DNA of 51,671 nucleotides, from assembly GCF_900103525.1 (NCBI RefSeq), contig NZ_FNHN01000021.1:1-51671 (forward strand), read 5' to 3'. The notes under the pieces were generated by a model. The model worked only from the letters and a program-made list of their open reading frames with translations. It ran no database searches and had not been told where the DNA came from. The position numbers were made by a program, and so were the translations under genes. The stretch is from Bacillus sp. OK048. GTDB taxonomy: Bacteria > Bacillota > Bacilli > Bacillales > Cytobacillaceae. This document shows, piece by piece, positions 42,440 through 50,964 of this stretch (position 1 is the stretch's first letter; each line of letters begins with the position of its first letter).

Positions 42440-42447
42440 ATGATTAA

Positions 42448-42477
42448 AAAGAGTGCTTTTAAAGAGCACTCTTTTTT
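42448..42477 (+). terminator. Terminator of ftsH
   Basis: AAAGAGTGCT (42448-42457) pairs with AGCACTCTTT (42465-42474), followed by further T. Confidence 0.9.
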
Positions 42478-42550
42478 CACGAAAAAAAGTAATTGTGATA
42501 TGATATTTCCAGCGTGACTTAAGAAAAATCTTAAAAAGTGAGTGATTCTT

Positions 42551-43336
42551 TTGATTTTCGTATTTGATGTAGGGAATACAAATACTGTTTTAGGTGTATA
42601 TAAAGGAGAAGAGCTTACCTATCACTGGCGTGTGGAAACAAACAGAAACCGAACAGAAGATGAATTTGGGATGATTATTAAATCCCTTTTTGATGCATCA
42701 GGTTTATCATTTTCGCAAATAGAGGGGATTATTATTTCTTCGGTTGTTCCACCGATCATGTTTGCACTTGAAAGAATGTGCAAGAAATATTTTAATCTTA
42801 CTCCGCTTGTAGTAGGACCAGGAATGAAGACAGGGCTTAATATTAAGTATGAAAACCCTAGAGAAGTAGGAGCGGACCGTATTGTTAATGCGGTGGCTGC
42901 GATACACGAGTATGGCAGTCCATTGATTATTGTTGACTTTGGTACGGCAACTACTTATTGCTACATAAATGAACAGCGTCAATATATGGGTGGTGCGATT
43001 GCACCTGGGATTGGCATCTCTACAGAGGCATTGTATTCGAAGGCGGCAAAACTGCCTCGGATTGAGATTGCTCGGCCTGAAGGGATAATTGGTAAAAATA
43101 CAGTTGCAGCTATGCAGGCTGGAATTGTCTATGGTTATGTGGGACAGGTTGAAGGTATTGTTAGAAGAATAATGGATCAGAGTGGACAAAGGCCGACAGT
43201 CATTGCAACAGGGGGATTAGCTCCTTTGATTGCTCAAGAATCCAAGATTATTGACATCGTCGATCCATTTTTAACGTTAAAAGGTTTGCAGCTAATCTAT
43301 AAGAGAAATATGGATAATATAAAAGGTAGCAACTAG
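42551..43336 (+). CDS. coaX: Type III pantothenate kinase
   Basis: The 261-residue enzyme phosphorylates pantothenate at the first committed step of coenzyme A synthesis and belongs to the ASKHA fold. The phosphate motif is FDVGNTNTVLG (residues 5-15); GADRIVNAVAA and VDFGTATTYCYI are other conserved blocks. The TTG at 42551 is preferred because AGTGAG (42537-42542) is then correctly spaced and the N terminus matches the family; a GTG at 42542 overlaps that site. hslO follows after 14 bases. Confidence 0.96.
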   Translation: MIFVFDVGNTNTVLGVYKGEELTYHWRVETNRNRTEDEFGMIIKSLFDASGLSFSQIEGIIISSVVPPIMFALERMCKKYFNLTPLVVGPGMKTGLNIKYENPREVGADRIVNAVAAIHEYGSPLIIVDFGTATTYCYINEQRQYMGGAIAPGIGISTEALYSKAAKLPRIEIARPEGIIGKNTVAAMQAGIVYGYVGQVEGIVRRIMDQSGQRPTVIATGGLAPLIAQESKIIDIVDPFLTLKGLQLIYKRNMDNIKGSN

Positions 43337-43350
43337 AAAGGAGATACATA

Positions 43351-44229
43351 ATGACTGATTATTTAGTAAAGGCATTGGCCTACGATGGTCAAATTAGAGC
43401 GTATGCTGTACGTACGACAGAAGTAGTGTCCGAAGCACAGCGTCGACATCAAACATGGCGCACTGCTTCTGCTGCCCTAGGGCGCTCCCTAACTGCTGGT
43501 GTAATGATGGGGGCTATGTTGAAGGGTGAAGATAAATTAACCATTAAAATTGATGGAGGAGGGCCGATTGGGGTTATTCTTGTGGATAGTAATGCAAAAG
43601 GCGATGTCCGCGGCTATGTCACAAATCCCCAAGTTGACTTTGAAGCAAATGAACATGGGAAGTTAGATGTTCGCCGCGCGGTCGGCACTGACGGCACGTT
43701 ATCGGTTGTTAAAGATACTGGTCTTCGTGATTTCTTCACGGGTCTCGTACCCATCGTATCCGGTGAATTAGGGGAAGACTTCACTTATTATTTTGCTACT
43801 TCAGAGCAGGTGCCTTCCTCTGTTGGAGTAGGTGTTTTGGTAAATCCTGATGATACCATTCTTGCAGCGGGTGGATTTATTTTTCAATTAATGCCTGGAA
43901 CCAAAGAGGAAACGATTACTAAGGTAGAAGAGCGTCTAAAGACGATACCTCCCGTTTCAAATTTAGTACAACAGGGGCTTACTCCGGAAGAAATTCTGGA
44001 GGAGTTGTTTGGGAAGGACCAGGTTCATGTTCTAGAAAAAATGCCTGTGCAGTTTAAGTGTGTATGTTCCAAGAATCGCTTTGCTGATGCGATTGTCGGG
44101 TTAGGTCAAGGTGAAATTGAGGCTATGATTATTGAAGATGGACAAGCAGAGGCCCACTGCCATTTTTGTAATGAAAAATATCTATTCACAAAAGAAGAGC
44201 TAGAGGAATTAAAGAGCCAGGCAAAATAG
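43351..44229 (+). CDS. hslO: Redox-regulated chaperone Hsp33
   Basis: This 292-residue protein matches Hsp33, a cytoplasmic holdase that is switched on when its zinc-binding cysteines are oxidised. The four cysteines are present near the C terminus as CVC and CHFC (about residues 236-271). The N-terminal domain carries GDVRGYVTNPQVDF. AAAGGAGATACATA precedes the ATG. The order coaX-hslO-yacD-cysK is the usual one in Bacillus. Confidence 0.97.
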   Translation: MTDYLVKALAYDGQIRAYAVRTTEVVSEAQRRHQTWRTASAALGRSLTAGVMMGAMLKGEDKLTIKIDGGGPIGVILVDSNAKGDVRGYVTNPQVDFEANEHGKLDVRRAVGTDGTLSVVKDTGLRDFFTGLVPIVSGELGEDFTYYFATSEQVPSSVGVGVLVNPDDTILAAGGFIFQLMPGTKEETITKVEERLKTIPPVSNLVQQGLTPEEILEELFGKDQVHVLEKMPVQFKCVCSKNRFADAIVGLGQGEIEAMIIEDGQAEAHCHFCNEKYLFTKEELEELKSQAK

Positions 44230-44249
44230 TAACTTAGGGGGAGGAGTAG

Positions 44250-45134
44250 TTGAGGCGAAAACAGTTATGGATTGTTGTTGCAGCACTTATCTTGTTGAAC
44301 TGTCTAACTATTGCCTTTTTCCTTTCAAAAGTGAAAGAGGTAAGCGGGACTGCGGACAATGAGGAAGCGGTCGCGACTGTGGGGAAAAGCACCATTACCA
44401 GGCAAGAATGGCTAAATGAATTAGAGTCGAGATACGGAAAAGATGTCCTTAAGGATATGATTGATCAAAAAGTCATTAAAGAAATGGCAGCCAAATATAA
44501 AATTAACGTATCCGATGAAGATGTTGATAGAGAATATCGAATTCTCCAAACAACATACAGCTCTCCAGGTGAGAATAAAAAGACGACTGAAGCGAAATGG
44601 AAGGAACATATCCGTAACAGTCTTCTCCAGGAAGAGATCCTGACAAGGGATGTTAAGGTTAGCGAGAAAGAAATGAAAGCTTACTATGAAGCGAATAAGG
44701 AGCTTTTTGATATTTCTCCAGCCTATCATTTATCACATATTATCGTTAAATCAAGTGAAGAGGCAGAGAAGGCCATCAAGGAATTATCGCAGGGATCAAG
44801 TTTTTCAACATTAGCGATGGAAAAATCGATTGAGGAATTTTCTGCTAATGAAGGCGGCGATATTGGTTTTATACTAGAAGGGGAAGAACGGTTTCCTATA
44901 GAGTATTTACAAGTAGCAAAGCAGTTAAAAGAGGGAGCATGGAGCGAACCCATCAAAGTAGACCAAGGCTATGCCATTGTTAAACTTGAAAAAGAAGTTA
45001 AGGGTCAAAAGTATTCTTATGAGGATGTTAAACTGCAAATACGCCGAGAAATTGCATTAGAGCAAATGAAGACATCAGGCTCTTCCACAACTTTTTGGAA
45101 AGAAGCGAAAGTAGAATGGTTTTATGGCGATTAA
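44250..45134 (+). CDS. yacD: Membrane-anchored parvulin-type peptidyl-prolyl isomerase (YacD)
   Basis: The 294-residue protein has an N-terminal membrane segment (residues 6-24) without a lipobox, a SurA-N-like helical region (about 40-140), and a PpiC/rotamase domain (about 145-245) with AYHLSHIIVKSSEEAEKA and GGDIGFIL. It resembles PrsA but lacks the lipoprotein cysteine. It probably assists folding of secreted proteins outside the membrane, an inference from the family. The TTG start follows GGGGGAGGAG. A terminator separates it from cysK. Confidence 0.88.
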   Translation: MRRKQLWIVVAALILLNCLTIAFFLSKVKEVSGTADNEEAVATVGKSTITRQEWLNELESRYGKDVLKDMIDQKVIKEMAAKYKINVSDEDVDREYRILQTTYSSPGENKKTTEAKWKEHIRNSLLQEEILTRDVKVSEKEMKAYYEANKELFDISPAYHLSHIIVKSSEEAEKAIKELSQGSSFSTLAMEKSIEEFSANEGGDIGFILEGEERFPIEYLQVAKQLKEGAWSEPIKVDQGYAIVKLEKEVKGQKYSYEDVKLQIRREIALEQMKTSGSSTTFWKEAKVEWFYGD

Positions 45135-45152
45135 GATGCAAATTAAGAAAAG

Positions 45153-45180
45153 CACAGGAATATTTTCTGTGTTTTTTTTT
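45153..45180 (+). terminator. Terminator of the coaX-hslO-yacD unit
   Basis: CACAGGAA (45153-45160) pairs with TTTCTGTG (45164-45171), one G-T pair, followed by nine T. Confidence 0.85.
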
Positions 45181-45235
45181 CGGAAATTTTTTTGAAAAGA
45201 ATTGAAAAATAAGGAAATATTAAGTGGCAAAATGG

Positions 45236-45295
45236 TTGACAAAACAAGTAGAAAACTGTTAAATTCTTTATAATACCAATAAAAATACTCGGAAT
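45236..45295 (+). promoter_or_regulatory. cysK promoter with a possible CymR operator
   Basis: TTGACA (45236-45241), 17 bases and TTAAAT (45259-45264) form a sigma-A promoter. Downstream, the tract TAATACCAATAAAAAT (45271-45286) and GGAAT (45291-45295) resembles, from memory, the CymR operator of B. subtilis sulphur genes. The promoter is fairly clear; the operator is tentative. Confidence 0.5.
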
Positions 45296-45313
45296 AAAGA
45301 AAGAGGTGCTCCC

Positions 45314-46243
45314 ATGGTACGTGTGGCAAATTCAATTGTAGATTTAGTTGGTCAAACTCCTATTGTAAAATTAAACAGAATCGTTGAAGAAAACAGTGCA
45401 GAAGTATATTTAAAGCTTGAATATTTTAACCCTGGTAGTAGTGTAAAAGACCGTATTGCTTTGGCAATGATAGAAGCAGCGGAAGAAAAGGGTTTAATTA
45501 AGCCTGGAGTCGATACGATTATTGAGCCTACAAGTGGTAATACTGGTATCGGCCTAGCTATGGTAGCTGCAGCTAAAGGGTACAAAGCAATTTTTGTTAT
45601 GCCTGAAACAATGAGCTTAGAAAGAAGAAATCTGCTGCGTGCTTATGGAGCAGAGTTAGTTCTAACTCCTGGACCTGAAGGTATGAAGGGTGCTATTGCA
45701 AAAGCTAACGCACTTGCAAGTGAAAATGGATACTTCATTCCACAACAATTCGAGAATGAAGCAAACCCTGAAGTTCACCGCAGAACTACTGGTAAGGAAA
45801 TTGTAGAACAAATGGATCAAGTAGATGCTTTTGTATCAGGTATCGGTACAGGCGGAACGATTACTGGAGCTGGTGAGGTTCTTCGTGAAAAATTCCCAAA
45901 TGTAAAAATTTATGCAGTTGAACCAACTGATTCACCAGTATTATCAGGTGGTAACCCGGGCCCGCATAAGATTCAAGGAATTGGTGCTGGCTTTGTTCCG
46001 GCTGTTTTAAATACTGAACTTTATGATGAAGTGATTCAAGTTCAAGCTGAAGAAGCTTTTACTGCTTCACGTCGTGCTGCAAAGGAAGAAGGAATCCTAG
46101 GTGGAATTTCATCAGGCGCAGCCATTCATGCAGCTTTAGAAATTGCGAAGAAACTAGGTAAAGGCAAAAAAGTCCTTGCCATTATTCCAGATAATGGTGA
46201 GCGTTATTTGAGTACCGCCCTTTACCAATATGAAGATCAATAA
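45314..46243 (+). CDS. cysK: Cysteine synthase A (O-acetylserine thiol-lyase)
   Basis: This 309-residue PLP enzyme makes cysteine from O-acetylserine and sulphide. The cofactor lysine is K45 in SSVKDRIA, the substrate loop is PTSGNTGIG, and the phosphate cradle is GIGTGGTITGAG. In B. subtilis CysK also acts as a partner of the CymR repressor, sensing O-acetylserine. AAAGAGGTGCTCCC precedes the ATG. It has its own promoter and terminator. In B. subtilis the pabB-pabA-pabC genes follow; here folP follows directly. Confidence 0.98.
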   Translation: MVRVANSIVDLVGQTPIVKLNRIVEENSAEVYLKLEYFNPGSSVKDRIALAMIEAAEEKGLIKPGVDTIIEPTSGNTGIGLAMVAAAKGYKAIFVMPETMSLERRNLLRAYGAELVLTPGPEGMKGAIAKANALASENGYFIPQQFENEANPEVHRRTTGKEIVEQMDQVDAFVSGIGTGGTITGAGEVLREKFPNVKIYAVEPTDSPVLSGGNPGPHKIQGIGAGFVPAVLNTELYDEVIQVQAEEAFTASRRAAKEEGILGGISSGAAIHAALEIAKKLGKGKKVLAIIPDNGERYLSTALYQYEDQ

Positions 46244-46254
46244 TTAACCAAGAG

Positions 46255-46288
46255 GAGGTTCTAGCGAAAGCTAAAGCCTCTTTTTTTT
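46255..46288 (+). terminator. Terminator of cysK
   Basis: GAGGTTCTAGC (46255-46265) pairs with GCTAAAGCCTC (46270-46280) with one mismatch and a GAAA tetraloop, followed by eight T. Confidence 0.9.
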
Positions 46289-46350
46289 GCTTTAAAAAAC
46301 ATTCTTCTTGTATGATGTAGGAAGTGAATAAAAAAGAGGTGGTTTTATCT

Positions 46351-47184
46351 ATGCAGACAGCTATCAAATGTGGACAATATACATTAGACTTCGAACAAAA
46401 AACCATCATTATGGGGATATTAAATGCAACTCCTGACTCTTTTTCAGATGGTGGTAAATACAATAACGTAAAACTAGCAGTTGAGCGGGCCCAAGAGATG
46501 GTTGATAACGGAGCTGATATAATTGATATCGGCGGCGAATCAACCCGTCCAGATTATACTGTAATATCCGAAGAGGAAGAAATCGAGCGTGTTGTCCCGG
46601 TCATTGAGGCTATTTCTAAGCACGTGAGAGTCCCTATTTCTATTGATACATATAAAGCTAAGGTTGCTCAAAAAGCGATTGAAGCTGGTGCTCATATTAT
46701 TAATGACATTTGGGGTGCAAAGGCAGATGAAAAGATGGCTGCAGTTGCTGCTGACTACAATGTTCCGATTATCCTTATGCACAATCGTCATGATCGAGAT
46801 TATTCTTTTTTCATCAGGGATGTGTTAAATGACCTGTATGAAAGTATCACGATTGCAAAACAAGCAGGTGTACGAGATGAACAGATTATTTTAGATCCTG
46901 GTATTGGTTTTGCAAAAGACTTTAATGAAAATATTTTGATGATGCAAAATTTAGATACTCTGACAGCTCTAGGCTATCCTGTCCTTTTAGGAACCTCAAA
47001 GAAATCTGTGATTGGACAAGCGCTGGACCTTCCTGTGACGGAAAGAATGGAAGGGACAGGTGCAACTGTTTGCTTTGGAATCCAAAAGGGATGTCAAATC
47101 ATTCGTATCCATGATGTAAAAGAAATGAGCAGAATGGCAAAAATGATGGACGTTCTGATGGGGAAGGGTGTTAAGCTTGGATAG
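46351..47184 (+). CDS. folP: Dihydropteroate synthase
   Basis: The 277-residue TIM-barrel enzyme condenses p-aminobenzoate with the pterin pyrophosphate in folate synthesis and is the sulphonamide target. Pterin-binding motifs are GILNATPDSFSDGG (residues 22-35) and IDIGGESTRP; SIDTYKAKVA and LGTSKKSVIG follow in order. The ATG at 46351 is chosen because AGAGGTGG (46335-46342) lies eight bases upstream; a GTG at 46324 is before that site. It heads folP-folB-folK-yazB-dusB. The p-aminobenzoate genes that normally precede it are absent. Confidence 0.97.
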   Translation: MQTAIKCGQYTLDFEQKTIIMGILNATPDSFSDGGKYNNVKLAVERAQEMVDNGADIIDIGGESTRPDYTVISEEEEIERVVPVIEAISKHVRVPISIDTYKAKVAQKAIEAGAHIINDIWGAKADEKMAAVAADYNVPIILMHNRHDRDYSFFIRDVLNDLYESITIAKQAGVRDEQIILDPGIGFAKDFNENILMMQNLDTLTALGYPVLLGTSKKSVIGQALDLPVTERMEGTGATVCFGIQKGCQIIRIHDVKEMSRMAKMMDVLMGKGVKLG

Positions 47185-47536
47185 AATTTTTGTTAACCAA
47201 ATGGAATTTTACGGTTATCATGGAGTTTTTCCAGAGGAAAACAAACTGGGTCAACGTTTTATTGTTGATTTAATGGTTCAAGTAGATTTAAAAAAAGCTG
47301 GTGAAACGGATGAACTCGAGTATTCTGTAAACTATGGAGAGTTATTTCTGGTATGCAAGGAGATTGTTGAGGGAAAACCTTTTAAACTTATAGAAGCAGT
47401 TGCGGAGAAAATTGCCACTACTGTATTGGAGCATTTTCCTCTTGTTTTAGAAGCGACAATTAAAGTAATCAAACCAGATCCGCCCATTCCTGGTCATTAC
47501 CAATCTGTTGCAGTAGAAATCACGAGGAGAAGATAA
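47177..47536 (+). CDS. folB: Dihydroneopterin aldolase
   Basis: This 119-residue enzyme splits dihydroneopterin to 6-hydroxymethyl-dihydropterin. The family block MEFYGYHGVFPEENKLGQ spans about residues 9-26, and IKVIKPDPPIPGHY lies near the C terminus. The TTG at 47177 follows AAGGGTG (47164-47170) by six bases and gives the usual N terminus; a GTG at 47168 sits within that site. It overlaps folP by eight bases. Confidence 0.96.
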   Translation: MDRIFVNQMEFYGYHGVFPEENKLGQRFIVDLMVQVDLKKAGETDELEYSVNYGELFLVCKEIVEGKPFKLIEAVAEKIATTVLEHFPLVLEATIKVIKPDPPIPGHYQSVAVEITRRR

Positions 47537-47538
47537 AA

Positions 47539-48066
47539 ATGGAAAATACAGCATTTATTGCACTTGGTTCTAATATCGGAAACAGGTATGATTATTTAAC
47601 GAAAGCATTAGAGCGACTAGTTAATCATCCGAAAATCCAGTTGGTAAATTACTCCTCTGTATATGAAACAGATCCTGTTGGGTACGAGGATCAAGATTTA
47701 TTTTTAAATATGGTGATTGAGATTATTACTTCATTTGGTGCTCATGAATTGCTTGATTATTGTTTAAAAGTTGAATTAGAACTTGGGAGAAAAAGGGAAA
47801 TCGTTTGGGGTCCAAGAACAATTGACCTTGACATTCTCCTTTATAGCCAAGAAAATATTGAAACAGAGAAACTTGTTGTTCCACATCCACGGATGCTAGA
47901 ACGGGATTTTGTCATGATTCCTTTGTCAGAGATAAAACCTGACCTAATTATTCCAAATTTAGAAAGACCACTTACAGCATGGATTGATGAATTACCTAAC
48001 AAAGAAGGAGTCCGGATATGGAAGCGGAAAAATGGGGAAGACGTATTCGAGCCTATCGGAAGCTAA
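47539..48066 (+). CDS. folK: 6-hydroxymethyl-7,8-dihydropterin pyrophosphokinase
   Basis: This 175-residue kinase activates the pterin with ATP for FolP. Family signatures are ALGSNIGNRYDYL (residues 8-20), YETDPVGYEDQ and the magnesium-binding GPRTIDLDILLY. The start ATG is two bases after folB and follows GAGGAGAAGATAAAA. Its 3' end overlaps yazB by 49 bases in another frame, a longer overlap than is usual. Confidence 0.96.
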   Translation: MENTAFIALGSNIGNRYDYLTKALERLVNHPKIQLVNYSSVYETDPVGYEDQDLFLNMVIEIITSFGAHELLDYCLKVELELGRKREIVWGPRTIDLDILLYSQENIETEKLVVPHPRMLERDFVMIPLSEIKPDLIIPNLERPLTAWIDELPNKEGVRIWKRKNGEDVFEPIGS

Positions 48067-48224
48067 AGGGTTACACACAGGAAAGCTTCTCGAAGGAACT
48101 TGGTGTATCAGTATCAATAATTGGTGAGATTGAGAGAGGTAATCGTCTGCCTACAGGTGACTTACTTAATAGAATTGGTTCAACTTTAAATATAAGCTTG
48201 GAAGAATTATCACCAAACGAATAG
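48018..48224 (+). CDS. yazB: Small XRE-family helix-turn-helix protein (YazB)
   Basis: The 68-residue protein is a single HTH_3 domain (about residues 8-62: YRKLKGYTQESFSKELGVSVSIIGEIERGNRLP). It matches YazB of B. subtilis, conserved within the folate operon but without a known target. AAGGAG (48005-48010) lies eight bases before the ATG, inside folK. A role in operon control is possible but is only inference. Confidence 0.92.
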   Translation: MEAEKWGRRIRAYRKLKGYTQESFSKELGVSVSIIGEIERGNRLPTGDLLNRIGSTLNISLEELSPNE

Positions 48225-48242
48225 AAACGGAGGGATCGTTGT

Positions 48243-49241
48243 TTGTTAAAAATCGGCGATATTGAATTGAAAAATCAAGTCGTTTTGGCACCGATGGCCG
48301 GTGTCTGTAACTCCGCCTTCCGTTTAACGGTAAAAGAGTTCGGGGCTGGTTTAGTATGTGCGGAAATGGTCAGTGATAAGGGAATTGTATTAAAAAATGA
48401 AAAGACAATGAACATGCTTTACATTGATCAGCGCGAAAAACCGTTAAGCCTGCAAATTTTTGGTGGTGAAAGGAAAACGCTAGTTGAGGCAGCGCAATTT
48501 GTAGATAAAAATACCAATGCGGATATCATTGATATCAATATGGGTTGCCCTGTTCCAAAAATCACGAAATGTGATGCTGGTGCAAAATGGCTGCTAGACC
48601 CGAATAAAATATATGAAATGGTTTCAGTTGTTGTAGAAGCCGTTGATAAACCAGTAACGGTTAAAATGAGAATGGGCTGGGATGAAGACCATATTTTTGC
48701 TGTCAAGAATGCACAGGCTGTTGAACGGGCTGGTGGGCAGGCCGTGGCCCTTCATGGACGAACGCGCGTTCAGATGTATGAGGGAAAAGCAAACTGGGAC
48801 ATTATTAGAGAAGTAAAGCAGAATCTTAACATCCCACTGATTGGGAACGGCGATGTTGAAACTCCTCAGGATGCAAAAAGAATGCTAGAAGAAACCGGCT
48901 GCGACGGTGTCATGATTGGTAGAGCTGCTCTCGGAAATCCATGGATGATTTATCGTACTGTTCAATTCCTTGAAACAGGAAAATTAATGGGCGAGCCATC
49001 TGTTCGTGAAAAAATGGATGTATGTATTTTACACTTGGATCGATTAATTGCTCTTAAAAATGAATATGTTGCAGTTAGAGAAATGCGTAAACATGCAGCA
49101 TGGTATTTAAAAGGTGTAAAAGGCAATGCGAAAGTTAGAATGGCTATTAATGACTGTAATACTCGTGACGAATTAGTTGGACTATTAAATGGTTTAGTAG
49201 CAGAAGTAGAAGAGAAGGAAAGTCAAGTAATAGTAGGTTAA
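48243..49241 (+). CDS. dusB: tRNA-dihydrouridine synthase (DusB family, YacF)
   Basis: This 332-residue FMN enzyme reduces uridines in tRNA D loops (and, for the Bacillus DusB group, has been linked to 23S rRNA dihydrouridine). The catalytic cysteine is C102 in NMGCPVPK. Flavin-binding segments are APMAGVCNSAFR near the start, VKMRMGW, and GNGDVETPQDA with GVMIGRAALGNPW. The TTG start follows GGAGGG (48229-48234) by eight bases. It ends the folate operon and is followed by a terminator. Confidence 0.95.
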   Translation: MLKIGDIELKNQVVLAPMAGVCNSAFRLTVKEFGAGLVCAEMVSDKGIVLKNEKTMNMLYIDQREKPLSLQIFGGERKTLVEAAQFVDKNTNADIIDINMGCPVPKITKCDAGAKWLLDPNKIYEMVSVVVEAVDKPVTVKMRMGWDEDHIFAVKNAQAVERAGGQAVALHGRTRVQMYEGKANWDIIREVKQNLNIPLIGNGDVETPQDAKRMLEETGCDGVMIGRAALGNPWMIYRTVQFLETGKLMGEPSVREKMDVCILHLDRLIALKNEYVAVREMRKHAAWYLKGVKGNAKVRMAINDCNTRDELVGLLNGLVAEVEEKESQVIVG

Positions 49242-49277
49242 AGTTGACTTTACTAACATGCTTTTCTATAATGACCA

Positions 49278-49307
49278 CTGCCAGTGAAATAACTGGCAGT
49301 TTTCTTT
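49278..49307 (+). terminator. Terminator of the folate-dusB operon
   Basis: CTGCCAGT (49278-49285) pairs perfectly with ACTGGCAG (49292-49299), followed by TTTTCTTTT. Confidence 0.88.
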
Positions 49308-49419
49308 TATATTTTGATGTCTGAATTGTTGAGATTGTGTAGAATAATATAGTATGCGTAAAAGTTTAAGGGATTACATGTATGGTTTACATAAAAAGAA
49401 GTAATTGGAGTTGATTAGC

Positions 49420-50904
49420 ATGAGTCACGAAGAATTAAATGACCAGCTGAAGGTCAGACGAGAAAAAATGAATACGATGCGTGAAAATGGAATAGATCCG
49501 TTTGGGAAACGTTTTGACCGTACTCATAGTATCAATGAGTTGATAAATCAGTATGGAGAGTTAGAGAAAGAAGACCTTGAGTCAAAAAATGTTGAAGTTA
49601 CTCTTGCAGGTCGGATGATGACTAAGCGTGGTAAAGGTAAAGCGGGATTTGCAAATATTCAAGATCTTACTGGGCAAATTCAAGTGTATGTGAGGGTAGA
49701 TGCGCTTGGTGAGGAAGCATACGAAGTATTTAATAGCTCAGATTTAGGAGATATTATCGGTGTTACTGGAACTTTATTTAAAACAAAGGTTGGAGAATTA
49801 TCGGTAAAGGTTCAAAACTATACATTTTTAACTAAGGCACTCCGTCCGTTACCAGATAAATTCCATGGTCTTAAAGATGTGGAACAGCGCTACCGTCAGC
49901 GATATTTAGATTTAATTGTCAGCCAAGAGAGCAGAGAGACTTTTATTACCCGTAGTAAAATCATTCAGTCTATGCGTCGTTACCTGGATAATAGTGGTTA
50001 TTTAGAGGTTGAAACTCCGATGATGCATTCGATTGCCGGTGGTGCGTCAGCGCGTCCGTTTATTACTCATCACAATGCACTTGATATGGAACTATACATG
50101 CGGATTGCGATTGAACTTCACTTGAAGCGCCTGATTGTTGGTGGACTTGAAAAGGTTTATGAAATTGGCCGTGTATTTCGTAATGAAGGTGTTTCTACCC
50201 GTCACAACCCAGAGTTTACAATGATTGAACTTTACGAGGCATATGCGGATTATCAGGACATTATGAGTCTGACTGAAAATCTAATTGCACACATTGCACA
50301 AGAAGTATTGGGAACCACAACTGTCCAATACGGAGAGTATGAAGTCAACCTTAAGCCGGAATGGAAGAGACTTCATATGGTTGACGCGATAAAAGAATAT
50401 ACAGGAGCAGATTTCTGGAAACAAATGACTGTGGAAGAGGCCCGCGCGCTTGCGAAGGAACATAGAGTAGAAATAACTGAACATATGCTTTATGGCCACA
50501 TCGTTAATGAATTCTTTGAGCAAAAGGTTGAAGAGAAGTTAATCCAGCCTACTTTTATTTATGGACATCCGGTTGAAATCTCTCCGCTTGCTAAGAAAAA
50601 CGAAGATGATTCAAGATTTACAGATCGTTTTGAGTTATTTATTGTTGCTCGAGAACACGCCAATGCATTTACTGAGTTAAATGATCCAATTGACCAAAGA
50701 GAGCGTTTTGAAGCACAATTAAAAGAGCGTGAGCAGGGTAATGATGAAGCACATGAAATGGACGAAGACTTTGTAGAAGCATTGGAATATGGTATGCCAC
50801 CTACAGGAGGTCTAGGAATTGGAATTGACCGTTTAGTAATGCTGTTAACCAATTCACCTTCAATTCGTGATGTATTATTATTCCCGTTAATGCGCCATCG
50901 TTAA
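49420..50904 (+). CDS. lysS: Lysyl-tRNA synthetase, class II
   Basis: The 494-residue enzyme charges tRNA-Lys. An N-terminal OB-fold anticodon-binding domain (about 55-150, with VTLAGRMMTKRGKGKAGF) is followed by a class II catalytic core. Motif 2 is YEIGRVFRNEGVSTRHNPE and motif 3 is GGLGIGIDRLVMLLT. The ATG at 49420 is preferred over the TTG at 49405 because GGAG (49407-49410) overlaps the latter. It is monocistronic by its flanking terminators. I found no T-box leader in the 112 bases upstream. Confidence 0.98.
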   Translation: MSHEELNDQLKVRREKMNTMRENGIDPFGKRFDRTHSINELINQYGELEKEDLESKNVEVTLAGRMMTKRGKGKAGFANIQDLTGQIQVYVRVDALGEEAYEVFNSSDLGDIIGVTGTLFKTKVGELSVKVQNYTFLTKALRPLPDKFHGLKDVEQRYRQRYLDLIVSQESRETFITRSKIIQSMRRYLDNSGYLEVETPMMHSIAGGASARPFITHHNALDMELYMRIAIELHLKRLIVGGLEKVYEIGRVFRNEGVSTRHNPEFTMIELYEAYADYQDIMSLTENLIAHIAQEVLGTTTVQYGEYEVNLKPEWKRLHMVDAIKEYTGADFWKQMTVEEARALAKEHRVEITEHMLYGHIVNEFFEQKVEEKLIQPTFIYGHPVEISPLAKKNEDDSRFTDRFELFIVAREHANAFTELNDPIDQRERFEAQLKEREQGNDEAHEMDEDFVEALEYGMPPTGGLGIGIDRLVMLLTNSPSIRDVLLFPLMRHR

Positions 50905-50916
50905 AAAATGATTATG

Positions 50917-50949
50917 AAAAAAGGCACCTAACATTGGGTGCCTTTTTTT
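50917..50949 (+). terminator. Terminator of lysS
   Basis: AAAAAAGGCACC pairs with GGTGCCTTTTTTT (50937-50949), loop of eight bases. Confidence 0.92.
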
Positions 50950-50964
50950 ATTTTATTGCTGTGT

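Noticed and set aside
42707..43189. A 160-codon frame antisense to coaX
   Set aside because: It lies wholly inside a well-conserved gene and its composition looks like a reverse-frame shadow, with no ribosome binding site.
49308..49419. Possible T-box leader ahead of lysS
   Set aside because: Only 112 bases separate the preceding terminator from the start, too short for a T-box, and no second terminator is present.
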